A stretch of DNA of 64,000 bases. Source: Amycolatopsis sp. CA-230715 (GTDB lineage: Bacteria; Actinomycetota; Actinomycetes; Mycobacteriales; Pseudonocardiaceae). Position numbers and translations under genes: made by a program. The notes below the pieces were generated by a model, which saw nothing but the letters and a program-made list of their open reading frames with translations, had not been told where the DNA came from and did not search any database. Position 1 is the stretch's first letter; every line of letters begins with the position of its first letter. The stretch is taken from the NCBI RefSeq assembly GCF_018736145.1, contig NZ_CP059997.1:8059501-8123500 (forward strand). The letters run 5' to 3'. Below, one piece after another: positions 43,023 to 51,452 of this stretch.

Positions 43023-44186
43023 TCAGAGCAGCCCGGTCAGTTCGGCGACGCGCAGCACCCCGGCACCGGCGAGGGTCGTCACGGTCATCGAAAACACGCA
43101 GCCGATGAACGGGTGAAAGTCCGAGGGCAGCCTGGCGCCGACCGCGGCGGCCAATGGCGGCCCGAGCGCCGCGCCGAACACGGCGGCGAAGACGATCACC
43201 GGCCAGCTCCCGCCGTACGCCAGTACCGCCGCGGGCGCGAGCGAGACCACCGGGACGAACGTCGGGTACCAGCCTCGATCGCGCCACCGGTCGGCGTGCC
43301 ACCACACGGCCAGCGAAGCGGTGAGCACCTGGGCGCCGAGGATCTGGGGCAGCAGGTTCGAGGCGTAGCCGGGCAGGCCGGGATCCAGCGCCCAGGTCAG
43401 CAGCAGACCGGCGAGCAGGCCGAGGCTGGCGAGTTCGTTGCCGTAGAACTGCGCCTCGGTGAAATCGGCGAGCACCCGCCTGGGCAGCCAGGAAGACGAG
43501 GGGGCTCGCGAAGGTTCCTTCACGGGCGGTTCGGTCGCGCGCATCCACGGCAGCCACCGGCAGATCAGGAAGGCGGGCACCGCGCCCGCCCACATGCCGG
43601 TGACGTTGCCGATCACGTTCGGCAGCCCGAGCGGACGGCACACCAGGTCCACGGCGGCGATCGCGAGCGGGGCCGCCAGCACGGCGCCGAGCCCGCCCGC
43701 GGTCAGCGCGACCCGCCATCCCGCGCCGTAGACGAGGACGATCGACGGCGACACGGACACGAAGGCCACGAAGGTGGGCTGCCACTGCCCGGTGCGCGTC
43801 CACCACCACAGCAGATGCGAGAGCACGAGCCCGAGCAGCGCGGCGGTGAGCACCCACCGGAACAACCCGGTCCCGTAACAGATGTCGAAGCCGCGCAGGC
43901 GGTGGCGCCGGACGGCGAGCCGGTGCGCGAGCGCGGCCATGAGCAGCATCCCGATCCCGGCCGGGACCACGGCGTAGAACTGCGCCTCGGTGAGATCGCC
44001 GAACACCTTGCCGAGCCACGCCCTCGGGGCGAGCGGGCCCCAGTCGACGGTGCGCCCGCCGAGCGCGTCCTGCAGCGCCGCGAGACCTTCTTTCACCGCG
44101 ACAGCCACCACGCAGCAGCAGGCCAGCGCGGGCAGGAGGCGTGCGCGCAGGCTCGACCGACCGGTCACCTCGCCGACGTCGGCCAT
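43023..44186 (-). CDS. Membrane protein with internal duplication, unknown function
   Basis: The 387-residue polytopic protein is made of two related halves. LTEAQFYAVVPAG (about 70) and FTEAQFYGNELAS (about 245) mark the start of each. GQWQPTFVAFVSVSPS and GWYPTFVPVVSLAPA recur at the same relative place, followed by VLVYGAGW / VLAYGGSW. Each half has about five hydrophobic helices. This inverted- or tandem-repeat design is typical of transporters, so it could import the substrate of the downstream amidase and amidohydrolase. I do not recognise the family. It heads that operon and is divergent from the LacI gene. Confidence 0.8.
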   Translation of the reverse strand: MADVGEVTGRSSLRARLLPALACCCVVAVAVKEGLAALQDALGGRTVDWGPLAPRAWLGKVFGDLTEAQFYAVVPAGIGMLLMAALAHRLAVRRHRLRGFDICYGTGLFRWVLTAALLGLVLSHLLWWWTRTGQWQPTFVAFVSVSPSIVLVYGAGWRVALTAGGLGAVLAAPLAIAAVDLVCRPLGLPNVIGNVTGMWAGAVPAFLICRWLPWMRATEPPVKEPSRAPSSSWLPRRVLADFTEAQFYGNELASLGLLAGLLLTWALDPGLPGYASNLLPQILGAQVLTASLAVWWHADRWRDRGWYPTFVPVVSLAPAAVLAYGGSWPVIVFAAVFGAALGPPLAAAVGARLPSDFHPFIGCVFSMTVTTLAGAGVLRVAELTGLL

Positions 44187-44255
44187 GGCCCACCACCTTC
44201 ACCTGCTCGCCGCGCGCACCAGCGGTCCCGGTGCGCAAAGGATTGGCTATAAGGT

Positions 44256-44263
44256 TTGCGCAA
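44256..44263. promoter_or_regulatory. TTGCGCAA palindrome between lacI-type gene and its divergent operon
   Basis: A perfect 8-bp palindrome in a 137-bp divergent promoter region. A near copy (tgcgcaaa) lies at 44232-44239, and an identical copy occurs ahead of the ArsR gene at 45447. LacI-family operators often have a central CG palindrome of this form. Confidence 0.55.
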
Positions 44264-44323
44264 TTGAACGAGGGCACGCGTCCGGTGTCAACCCCCGGCC
44301 GGGAGCTGTGCGAATATGGCCTG

Positions 44324-45376
44324 GTGAACGGGGAAAAGCGGGAGCAGGGGAGCGGCAGACCGCGGCGGGCGACGCTGGCGCAGGTCGCCAAGCTCAGCGG
44401 CTACCACGTCTCGACGGTGTCCCGTGTGCTCAACGGGTCGACCGTGCCCGGCGCGCGATCCGCCTCCGCCGTGGCCGCCGAGTTGATCCGCCAGGTCGCC
44501 AGGGAGGTCGGCTACCTGCCCAACGCCGCGGCGAGCGGCCTGCGCAGGCAGCAGACCCGCCTGCTCGGGGTGGTCATGGCCAGGCTCGTCGACACCGTGC
44601 TCGCCACCATCTACGAAGGGATCGAGCACGCGGCGCGGGACAACGGGTTCCATTCGCTCGTGATGAACTCGTGGGACGACGACGACACCAGGCGCACGTG
44701 CGTCGAAGCGCTGCTTTCGCACAACGTGGACGCCATGATCCTCGGCGATTCCCCGGTCGACGGCGGCTCGCTCGACCTGCTCGTCGCACGGCAGGTGCCG
44801 TTCGTCCTGGTCAACCGGTCGGTCGCGGGGTACCCGTCGATCACGTGCGACGACCGCGCGGGTGGCAGGCTCGCCGCCGAGCACCTGCTCGAACTCGGCC
44901 ACCGCCGCGTCGCCGTGCTCGCCGGCCTGTCGTACGCGAGCAACGCGATCGAGCGCACCGAGGGATTTCTCGAAGCGTTCCGCGCCGCGGGGCATCCGGT
45001 GCCCGCGGAGCGGGTCGTGCCGAGCACCTTCGACGTCGCGGGCGGACGCCTCGGCGCGGAACGGTTGCTGCGCACCGAATCCGTGCCGACCGCGATCTTC
45101 ACCGTGAGCGATCCCGCGGCGCTCGGTGTCCTCGGCTGCCTGCGCGACCACGGGATCGCGCCGGGCACCGGGATTTCCGTCGTCGGGTTCAACGACGTGC
45201 CGATGGCCGCCGAACTGCCGTGCCCGCTGACCACCGTGCGGTCGCCGATGCGCAGGATCGGTGAGGAGAGCGTGCGCCAGTTGCTCGCGCTGATGCGCGG
45301 GGAAGAGGTGCGCGACGTGCGGTTCCCCCCGGAACTGGTGGCGAGGGCGACGACCGCCCCGGTCTCGGTGCCCTAG
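44324..45376 (+). CDS. LacI-family transcriptional regulator
   Basis: The protein has about 350 residues from GTG 44324. The N-terminal helix-turn-helix is ATLAQVAKLSGYHVSTVSRV and the hinge region is YLPNAAASGLR. A periplasmic-binding-protein-like effector domain follows, ending near TTVRSPMRRIGEESV. It should repress the divergent membrane protein-amidase-amidohydrolase operon until an inducer binds; the inducer is unknown. TTGCGCAA palindromes on both sides of the gene are candidate operators. The start has no obvious ribosome-binding site, so the N-terminus is uncertain by 20 or so residues. Confidence 0.92.
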   Translation: MNGEKREQGSGRPRRATLAQVAKLSGYHVSTVSRVLNGSTVPGARSASAVAAELIRQVAREVGYLPNAAASGLRRQQTRLLGVVMARLVDTVLATIYEGIEHAARDNGFHSLVMNSWDDDDTRRTCVEALLSHNVDAMILGDSPVDGGSLDLLVARQVPFVLVNRSVAGYPSITCDDRAGGRLAAEHLLELGHRRVAVLAGLSYASNAIERTEGFLEAFRAAGHPVPAERVVPSTFDVAGGRLGAERLLRTESVPTAIFTVSDPAALGVLGCLRDHGIAPGTGISVVGFNDVPMAAELPCPLTTVRSPMRRIGEESVRQLLALMRGEEVRDVRFPPELVARATTAPVSVP

Positions 45377-45390
45377 ACGCTTGATGTCGT

Positions 45391-45419
45391 GAAGGTGGCC
45401 TTCGGGGCGCTCAGGTCCC
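45391..45419. repeat. Dispersed intergenic repeat, copy 2
   Basis: gaaggtggccttcggggcgc… is 28/29 identical to 35935-35963 and starts 14 bases after the LacI-gene stop. Confidence 0.75.
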
Positions 45420-45446
45420 GCGAACGGTACCACTACAGTCAAACGC

Positions 45447-45454
45447 TTGCGCAA
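45447..45454. promoter_or_regulatory. TTGCGCAA palindrome ahead of the ArsR gene
   Basis: This is the same 8-bp palindrome as 44256-44263, here in gcttgcgcaacc, 48 bases before the ArsR start. It may place the ArsR gene under the same LacI-type regulator. Confidence 0.5.
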
Positions 45455-45501
45455 CCGTGCGCTCGAAGTCATGCTGATGGGCGACGTGAAAGGATGCCGC
45501 T

Positions 45502-45849
45502 GTGCCTGTTGTCTCGCTGCCCGATCCCGGTGAGCCCCCGTCTCCGGAGTTGTTGCAGGACACCGCCGCCGTGTTCGGCATGCTGTCCGCGCCGGCGCGG
45601 CTGCACATCCTGTGGCTGCTGGCCTCGGGCGACCGGGACGTGGGCACGCTCGCCGCCGCGCTCGACCAGAGCGTGCCCACGGTCAGCCACCACCTCGCCA
45701 AGCTCAAGCTCGCCGGGCTGGTCCGCGCTCGCCGCGACGGCAAGCACCAGGTCTACGGGGTGACCGATCCCCGCATGGTCGAACTGGTCCAGCTCGGCCT
45801 CCAGCGCCAGGAACCCGCACGGGGCCGTAAGCGCTCCCGCGGCGCGTGA
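45502..45849 (+). CDS. ArsR-family winged-helix regulator
   Basis: The 115-residue protein has the ArsR/SmtB core: SAPARLHILWLLA, the recognition helix SVPTVSHHLAKLKLAGLV and the wing RRDGKHQVYGV. No CxC metal motif is seen, though the central His pair of the recognition helix is present. It is thus a generic ArsR-like sensor, with metal binding possible but not shown. The GTG start is preceded by AAAGGA. It is convergent with the SEDS gene, only 10 bases separating the stops. Confidence 0.92.
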   Translation: MPVVSLPDPGEPPSPELLQDTAAVFGMLSAPARLHILWLLASGDRDVGTLAAALDQSVPTVSHHLAKLKLAGLVRARRDGKHQVYGVTDPRMVELVQLGLQRQEPARGRKRSRGA

Positions 45850-45859
45850 CCGGTCCGCG

Positions 45860-47254
45860 TCATCGGCTTGTGTCGAGTCCGACCATGACCGTCCTGGCGT
45901 CGGCGATCGGCGGCGACACGGGATGCTCGACCGGGGGCGGTGTCGCGGCCGCCTGGGAGACCAGCGTCAGCAGGGCGAGCTGGAAGTAGCTGCCGAGCAG
46001 TGACGATCCGCCGTACGCCACGAACGGCAGGGTGATTCCCTTGAGCGGCAACAGTTTCAGCACACCGGCGACGACGAGGAAGACCTGCGCGACGAGGGCG
46101 AAGGCCAGTCCGCTCGCGAGGAGCTTGCCGAAACCGTCCCTCGTCTTCAACCCCGCCCGCAGGCCGCGCAGGCCGAGGACCAGGTAGACGAGCAGCACCG
46201 CGGTGAGGCCGGTCATGCCGAGTTCCTCGCCGATGGTCGCGGTCATGAAATCGCTGTTGGCGAAGGGAACCGTCTCCGGGCGGCCCCGGCCCAGCCCGGT
46301 GCCGAGCATCCCGCCGGTGCCGAATCCGAACAGGCCCTGGGCGAGCTGGTATCCGCCGCCGGTGTAGTCGGCGAAGGGGTCCAGCCAGCTCGCGACCCGG
46401 ACGCGCACGTGGCCGAACAGGTGGTAGGCGAGCACGCTCCCGGCGGCGAGGAGCACGAAGCCGATCGCCAGCCACGACAACCGGGACGTGACCACGTAGA
46501 TCATCACCAGGACGGTGGTGAACAGCAGCAGCGCGGTCCCGAGGTCCTTTTCGGCTGCGACCACGCAGATGGCCATCGCCCACACCGCGAGCAGTGGCCC
46601 CAGGTCCCGTGCCCTCGGCAGGGGAAGACCGGCCACGCGCCGCCCCATCGTCATGAGCAGATCCCGTTTCGCCATCAGCAACCCGGCGACGAAGACGACG
46701 AACAGCGGCTTGCCCAGTTCGCCTGGCTGGAACCCGAGGCCGCCCAGCCGGATCCACCGCTTCGCCCCGTTGGCCTCGGACAGGGCGCTCGGGAGCACGC
46801 CGGGCAGGAGCAGCAGGGCGAACCCGGCCAGCCCGCAGACGTAGAGCAGGCGGGTGAGCCGCCGATGATCGCGGACGACGGCGAGGATCGTGACGAACAG
46901 CCCGACCCCGGACACCGTCCAGGCGAGCTGCTTGACCACGTCCGCGCTCCCGGTCGCCAGGTCCAGCCGGTGGATCAGCACCAGCCCGAGCCCGTTGAGC
47001 ATGGCGACGCACGGCAGCAGGACCTGGTCCGCGCCGGGCGCCCATCGCCGCAGGGCGAGATGGGCGCAGGCGAACAGTCCCCAGTGCGCGGCGCCGGCGA
47101 GCAGCGTGCCGAGGCCGACCGGCTGCTCCACGGCGGACCGGACCAGTACCAGCGCGACCGTCGTCACCGCCGAGGCGAGGCCGAGCAGCGCCAGTTCTCT
47201 GCTCCTGCGCGGCGCGGCGGCGCGGCTCCATTCCGGTTCGGCCCGTCTCGTCAC
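45860..47254 (-). CDS. SEDS-family peptidoglycan polymerase (FtsW/RodA/SpoVE)
   Basis: The 464-residue integral membrane protein has the FtsW/RodA signature LGFQPGELGKPLFVVF, the AEKDLGTALLLF loop with the essential acidic residue, and FANSDFMTATIGEELG near the C-terminus. SEDS proteins polymerise glycan strands from lipid II, usually with a partner transpeptidase. No penicillin-binding protein is adjacent, so this may be an accessory copy. The GTG start is 36 bases downstream of the ABC transporter stop on the same strand, suggesting co-transcription. Confidence 0.95.
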   Translation of the reverse strand: MTRRAEPEWSRAAAPRRSRELALLGLASAVTTVALVLVRSAVEQPVGLGTLLAGAAHWGLFACAHLALRRWAPGADQVLLPCVAMLNGLGLVLIHRLDLATGSADVVKQLAWTVSGVGLFVTILAVVRDHRRLTRLLYVCGLAGFALLLLPGVLPSALSEANGAKRWIRLGGLGFQPGELGKPLFVVFVAGLLMAKRDLLMTMGRRVAGLPLPRARDLGPLLAVWAMAICVVAAEKDLGTALLLFTTVLVMIYVVTSRLSWLAIGFVLLAAGSVLAYHLFGHVRVRVASWLDPFADYTGGGYQLAQGLFGFGTGGMLGTGLGRGRPETVPFANSDFMTATIGEELGMTGLTAVLLVYLVLGLRGLRAGLKTRDGFGKLLASGLAFALVAQVFLVVAGVLKLLPLKGITLPFVAYGGSSLLGSYFQLALLTLVSQAAATPPPVEHPVSPPIADARTVMVGLDTSR

Positions 47255-47290
47255 TCAAAGAATCATGCAATTATCGAAGTGAAGGCGCTG

Positions 47291-49087
47291 TCAGCGCGCG
47301 GCCCGGCGGTCCGCCGCGACGAGATCGGCGTAGTGCCCGCCGCGGGCGAGCAGTTCGTCGTGCGTGCCCTGTTCGACGATCTCCCCGCGATCGAGCACGA
47401 TGATCTGGTCGGCGTCGCGGACGGTGGAGAGCCGGTGGGCGATCGTGATGCTCGTCCGGCTGGCCATCATGGTGTCGAGCGCTTCGGTGATCGCGCGTTC
47501 GGTGCGGGTGTCGAGCGCGCTGGTCGCTTCGTCGAGCACCAGGATCGGCGGGTTGGTGAGGATGGTGCGGGCGAGCGCGAGGCGTTGCTTTTCCCCGCCG
47601 GAGAACCGATGTCCCCGTTCGCCGACCACGGTGTCGTAGCCGTCCGGGAGCGTGGCGATGGTCTCGTGGATCTGCGCGACCTTCGTGGCCGCGACGAGTT
47701 CGGCGTTGGTCGCGCTCTCGTTGGCGAACCGGAGGTTGTCCGCGACGGAGGCGTGGAAGAGGTACGGCTCCTGGGTGACGATGCCGAGAGTCGCGGCCAG
47801 TGAAGCGAAACCGAGGTCGCGGACGTCGACACCGTCGATGGCGACCGAGCCGGTGTCCACATCGTACAGACGGGCGAGCAGGTAGCCCAGCGTGCTCTTG
47901 CCGGACCCGGTCGCGCCGACGATCCCCACCCGGGAACCGCCCGTGATGTCGAGGTCGATGCCGCGGAGCACGGACGGCAGGTCCTCGGCGTACCGGAACG
48001 TGACTCCCTTCAAGCGCACGTCCCCTCGGACGCTCCCCGGCGCGAGCACCACCGGCTCGCTCGCTTCGACGATGTCGATCTCCCGGTCGAGGTAGTCGAA
48101 GATCCGGGCGAACAACGCGGTCGAGGTCCGGTACTCCACGCCGAGCCGCAGCAGTTCTTCCAGTGGGTAGATCAGGGCCTCCTGCAAGGCGATCATCGCC
48201 ACCAGCGTGCCGATCGTGACCGGTGAGCCGGTGCCCATCAGGACGCCGCCCAGCAGGTAGGTCAACGCGGGCATGGCCGAGACGAGCAGGATCACCAGCG
48301 AGTATTCCCACTGCCCCGCGGTGTGCGAACGCACTTCGAGCGCGGCGACGTCCCGCGAGGTACGGGTGAACCGCTCGACCAGCCGGTGGGAGCGCGCCGT
48401 GGTGCGGCTCAGCACTATCCCCGAAACCGACAACGATTCCTGTACCAGCGAGGACATGTCCGCGAGTCGTTCCTGCTGCCGCGTCGTGATCCGCTGGCGC
48501 GCGTTCCCGATCCGCCGGTTGACCCAGAGGGAGAGCGGCAGTGCGAGGAAGGAGAACAGCGCGAGCTTCCAGTCCAGCACGACCATGGCGACCGTCGCCA
48601 CGCACACGGCGCCGGCGCTGCGGGTCAGCTCCACCGCGGAGTTCGTGACGAGCTCCTGCATCCCGCCGATGTCGTTGGAAATGCGCGACTGGACCTCGCC
48701 GGTTCTCGACGCGGTGAAGAACTTCAGGGAAAGCCGCTGCAGATGCCGGTAGACGCGCACGCGCAGGTCGTGCAGCACCGCCTGACCGACCTTCGACGCG
48801 ATCAGGATCTCCCCGACCTGGACCACCGCCACCACCGCCGCGCACCCGATCAGCGCGCCGACGAGGACCAGCAGCAGGCCGAGGTTCCGGCCGCCGAGCG
48901 CGTCGTCCACGATCGCCCGTACCAGGAACGGCTCGAAGAGCCCGATCCCCGAGGTGAACGCGATGAGTGCGGCGAGCCCGGCGAGCCGCCCGCGGTACGG
49001 CGCGAAGAGCCGCCACACCCGCTTCCGGTCGATCGCGACCGGTTCCGGTTCGTCGGCCGCGATCCCGCGCTCCGAGGTGCCGTCCAC
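47291..49087 (-). CDS. ABC-type exporter, fused membrane and ATPase domains
   Basis: The 598-residue half transporter has a six-helix domain (about 30-330) and an ATPase with Walker A GATGSGKST, Q-loop GIVTQEPYLF, signature FSGGEKQR and Walker B ILVLDEATSALD. It works as a dimer and exports lipids, drugs or peptides. The signature has Phe instead of the usual Leu. The GTG start is preceded by AAAGGA. It is the nearest exporter to the NRPS cluster but 11 kb beyond its likely edge, so a link is only a possibility. Confidence 0.95.
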   Translation of the reverse strand: MDGTSERGIAADEPEPVAIDRKRVWRLFAPYRGRLAGLAALIAFTSGIGLFEPFLVRAIVDDALGGRNLGLLLVLVGALIGCAAVVAVVQVGEILIASKVGQAVLHDLRVRVYRHLQRLSLKFFTASRTGEVQSRISNDIGGMQELVTNSAVELTRSAGAVCVATVAMVVLDWKLALFSFLALPLSLWVNRRIGNARQRITTRQQERLADMSSLVQESLSVSGIVLSRTTARSHRLVERFTRTSRDVAALEVRSHTAGQWEYSLVILLVSAMPALTYLLGGVLMGTGSPVTIGTLVAMIALQEALIYPLEELLRLGVEYRTSTALFARIFDYLDREIDIVEASEPVVLAPGSVRGDVRLKGVTFRYAEDLPSVLRGIDLDITGGSRVGIVGATGSGKSTLGYLLARLYDVDTGSVAIDGVDVRDLGFASLAATLGIVTQEPYLFHASVADNLRFANESATNAELVAATKVAQIHETIATLPDGYDTVVGERGHRFSGGEKQRLALARTILTNPPILVLDEATSALDTRTERAITEALDTMMASRTSITIAHRLSTVRDADQIIVLDRGEIVEQGTHDELLARGGHYADLVAADRRAAR

Positions 49088-49126
49088 TGCCGATAATCCT
49101 TTCTGCGCAACACTTTACGGCGTGCC

Positions 49127-49522
49127 TCACCACACGCGGCGGCCACGCACCGAGCGCGGCGGCAGCACGACGCCGCCCGCCGCCACCGTGCGGACGAGCT
49201 GGGCCAGCTGTTCCGGCGCGGTGTCGGTGAGGACGACTCCGGCCGCGCCCGCGCGCAAGGCGGTCGCGACAGCGTCGCCGCCGGACGCGGTCAGCATCGC
49301 GACCTTCGTCCGCGGCGCTTCCCTCCGCAGCTCGCGGAGCACCGTGAAGCCGCTCTGGTCGAGCAAAACGACGTCGGGCCGGTGCAGGGCAACGACATCG
49401 ATCGCCTTCGCGCCGGTGGCGGTGGCGACGACTTCGATGTCCCCGGCCGCGGTCAGCGCCCGCTCCAGTCCTGATCGGATGGAGGCGTCGTCGTCGACCA
49501 CCACCACGCGGAGCACGGTCAC
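49127..49522 (-). CDS. Stand-alone degenerate receiver domain
   Basis: The 131-residue protein is a response-regulator receiver without an output domain. VVVVDDDAS holds the acidic pair and RPDVVLLD the phospho-acceptor Asp. The following I/MP-x-DG loop is missing (DQSGF instead), and the conserved Lys is replaced (GVVLTDT where the nearby NarL-type regulator has GFLLKDT). The second half is very similar to that regulator (DTAPEQLAQLVRTVAAGG against DTDPEQLAHFVRTLAGGG), so it looks like a truncated paralogue. A phosphate sink or pseudo-receiver role is possible. The GTG start lies 16 bases after the preceding gene. Confidence 0.8.
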   Translation of the reverse strand: MTVLRVVVVDDDASIRSGLERALTAAGDIEVVATATGAKAIDVVALHRPDVVLLDQSGFTVLRELRREAPRTKVAMLTASGGDAVATALRAGAAGVVLTDTAPEQLAQLVRTVAAGGVVLPPRSVRGRRVW

Positions 49523-49538
49523 TGTCCGGTTCGGACGG

Positions 49539-50213
49539 TCAGAAGTCGAAACCGTCGGGATCGTCGAAGCCGACGTACTCGGCTTCACCCGCGCTGGTAC
49601 TCGGCGTTTCGGCGAACAGCCCGCCGAACAAGCCGCCGAACACCGCGGCCGCGCCGAGCCCCCACGCACCGCCGACGAGGGCGGGCTTCCACCACGGCGT
49701 GCTGTACCAGCCCCGCGGCACCGGGCGCCCCGCGACCTCACCACCGGGGTAGTAGTGCGGCGTATTTTCGCCCGGCTGCGGCGAAGTTTCGTAGGTCTGG
49801 CCGTCGATCTCGACGGTGCGGTGCTCGGTGACCGCGCCCGCCCGCTCGCGTTCTTCGCTGCCGGGCAGTGCGGGGCCGGGGTCGAGGTCCATCGCGATCC
49901 GCGCGGCGCGGATGTAGTACAGCCCTTCGAGCGCGGTTTCCTGTGCCAGCTCGGCCTGTTCCGGTGTCTGCGCTTGTTCGAGCTGGCTTCCTGCCGCGTG
50001 GTAGCGCTCGGACGCGTCGGAGAGCGCCTGCTTCGAGGCCGCGTTGGTGCCGGCGAGCTGGAGCACCTGGCCACCGAGGCGTTCCATCCAGCGGCGGGTT
50101 TCGGCCTTCGCGTCGTCGAGCTGGCGTTGCCGCGCGGCGGCTTGGGCGCGGGACGCGAAGATCGCGCCGATTACGATCGCCGCGAGCACGATCAGGACGA
50201 TCGCGGTACCCAT
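49539..50213 (-). CDS. Conserved actinobacterial membrane-anchored protein, unknown function
   Basis: The 224-residue protein has an N-terminal transmembrane helix (residues 3-22) and a helical, probably coiled-coil segment rich in Ala/Gln/Glu (about 25-110). A Pro/Gly-rich linker with VPRGWYSTPWWKPALVGG and a Gly/Phe-rich hydrophobic stretch precede an acidic tail (DDPDGFDF). The pattern is familiar from DUF1542-type actinobacterial proteins, but I cannot assign a role. The ATG is preceded by GGGGAG. It lies between the histidine kinase and the degenerate receiver on one strand. Confidence 0.8.
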   Translation of the reverse strand: MGTAIVLIVLAAIVIGAIFASRAQAAARQRQLDDAKAETRRWMERLGGQVLQLAGTNAASKQALSDASERYHAAGSQLEQAQTPEQAELAQETALEGLYYIRAARIAMDLDPGPALPGSEERERAGAVTEHRTVEIDGQTYETSPQPGENTPHYYPGGEVAGRPVPRGWYSTPWWKPALVGGAWGLGAAAVFGGLFGGLFAETPSTSAGEAEYVGFDDPDGFDF

Positions 50214-50357
50214 GGATGTCTCCCCGGCTGAGGTCACCGGGGGCAGCGCCGCCCGGGCGGCCAGGATCGGCCGCACGCCCAGAATCGCGGCACGGCCCCG
50301 GCGGCACCATCCGCTGATCGTCCGGAGCCCGCCCCCGGTCGGCGGGAATGCGGACGG

Positions 50358-51452
50358 TCAGTCCTCGCCGGTGGGCAGTCGCAGGTGGACCCGGTAGCCG
50401 CCGCTGTCGGTCGGCCCTGCTTCGAAGGTGCCGCCGAGGAGTTCGGCCCGTTCGCGCAGCCCGACGAGCCCGTGCTGCGCGCTCGGCAGGCGCACCGTCG
50501 GGTGGGTCGGCCGTCCGTTCTCGACGGTGACGGCGAGCCTGTCCGCACTGTGTCCGATGTGGACTTTCACCTTCGCGCCCGGTGCGTGCTTGCGCGCGTT
50601 GGTGAGCGCTTCCTGGATCGTCCGGTAGATCGCGCGCTGCTGCGGCGCCCCGAGATCGGCGGGCAGCTCGCCGTGCAGCTCTGCGGTGATACCGCTGGTT
50701 TCGACGAGCCGGTCGAGTTCGGCGATGGTGGGCTGCGGGGTCAGCTCGGTCGGCCCGCTGCCCGAGGCCCGCAGCAGCGTCACCATGTGCCGCAGCTCGT
50801 CGAGCGTGGTCACGCTCAGCTCGCGGATGGTCGACGCGGCCGCCTTCGTCCCGGGATCGGGCGCGCCGACCTGCAGCGCGCCCGCGCTCACCGCGATCAG
50901 GCTCACCTGGTGCGACACCACGTCGTGCATCTCCCGTGCCAGCTGGGTCCGTTCGCGGGCGAGCGTGGTCTGCTCGATCAGCAGCCGTTCGTGCTCGCGC
51001 GCCTGCTCGATCTCGTCGAGCCGCGACGCGAGTTCGGTGCTGGTGCGCCTGAGCCGCCCGAGGAAGATCGGCGCGGCCGCCGCCATGACCGCGTAGATCA
51101 CGCCGACCAGGACGTCGTCGTGGGACACCTCCAGCATCGGCGGCCACGGGATGGCGTAGCCGAGTGCGACGACCGTGCCGCATCCGGTGAGCAGCCACCG
51201 GTTCCGGTGGTGCAGGGCGACGGTGTACAACGCGAAGACCGCGGGCAGGACCGACTGCGAGATCACCAGCGACGGAACCGTGATCGCGAGCACGGTGAGC
51301 GGGAAGAACCGGCGCAGCAGCAGGGCGAGGCTCGCGATCGCGGCGGTGCCGAACTCCACCGGCGTGGCGTGCCGCGCGCTGAGCCACGTGTCCAGCGCGG
51401 CGAGCACGACCGGCGCGAGGTCGAACACCCACGACGGCGGCCGGTACTTCAC
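50358..51452 (-). CDS. Sensor histidine kinase (HisKA_3, NarX/DesK type)
   Basis: This 364-residue protein has an N-terminal membrane domain of about four to five helices (residues 8-155). A signalling helix leads to the phospho-acceptor His in LAREMHDVVSHQ, and the ATPase has the N-box EALTNARKH and GLVGLRERAELLGG. The GTG start overlaps the stop of the response regulator gene (GTGA), fixing the pair. The signal is unknown; the short loops between helices suggest sensing within or at the membrane. Confidence 0.95.
   Translation of the reverse strand: MKYRPPSWVFDLAPVVLAALDTWLSARHATPVEFGTAAIASLALLLRRFFPLTVLAITVPSLVISQSVLPAVFALYTVALHHRNRWLLTGCGTVVALGYAIPWPPMLEVSHDDVLVGVIYAVMAAAAPIFLGRLRRTSTELASRLDEIEQAREHERLLIEQTTLARERTQLAREMHDVVSHQVSLIAVSAGALQVGAPDPGTKAAASTIRELSVTTLDELRHMVTLLRASGSGPTELTPQPTIAELDRLVETSGITAELHGELPADLGAPQQRAIYRTIQEALTNARKHAPGAKVKVHIGHSADRLAVTVENGRPTHPTVRLPSAQHGLVGLRERAELLGGTFEAGPTDSGGYRVHLRLPTGED

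Noticed and set aside
47291..49087. Exporter of the NRPS product
   Set aside because: It lies 11 kb beyond the probable cluster edge, in a transcript with envelope and signalling genes. No direct evidence connects it.
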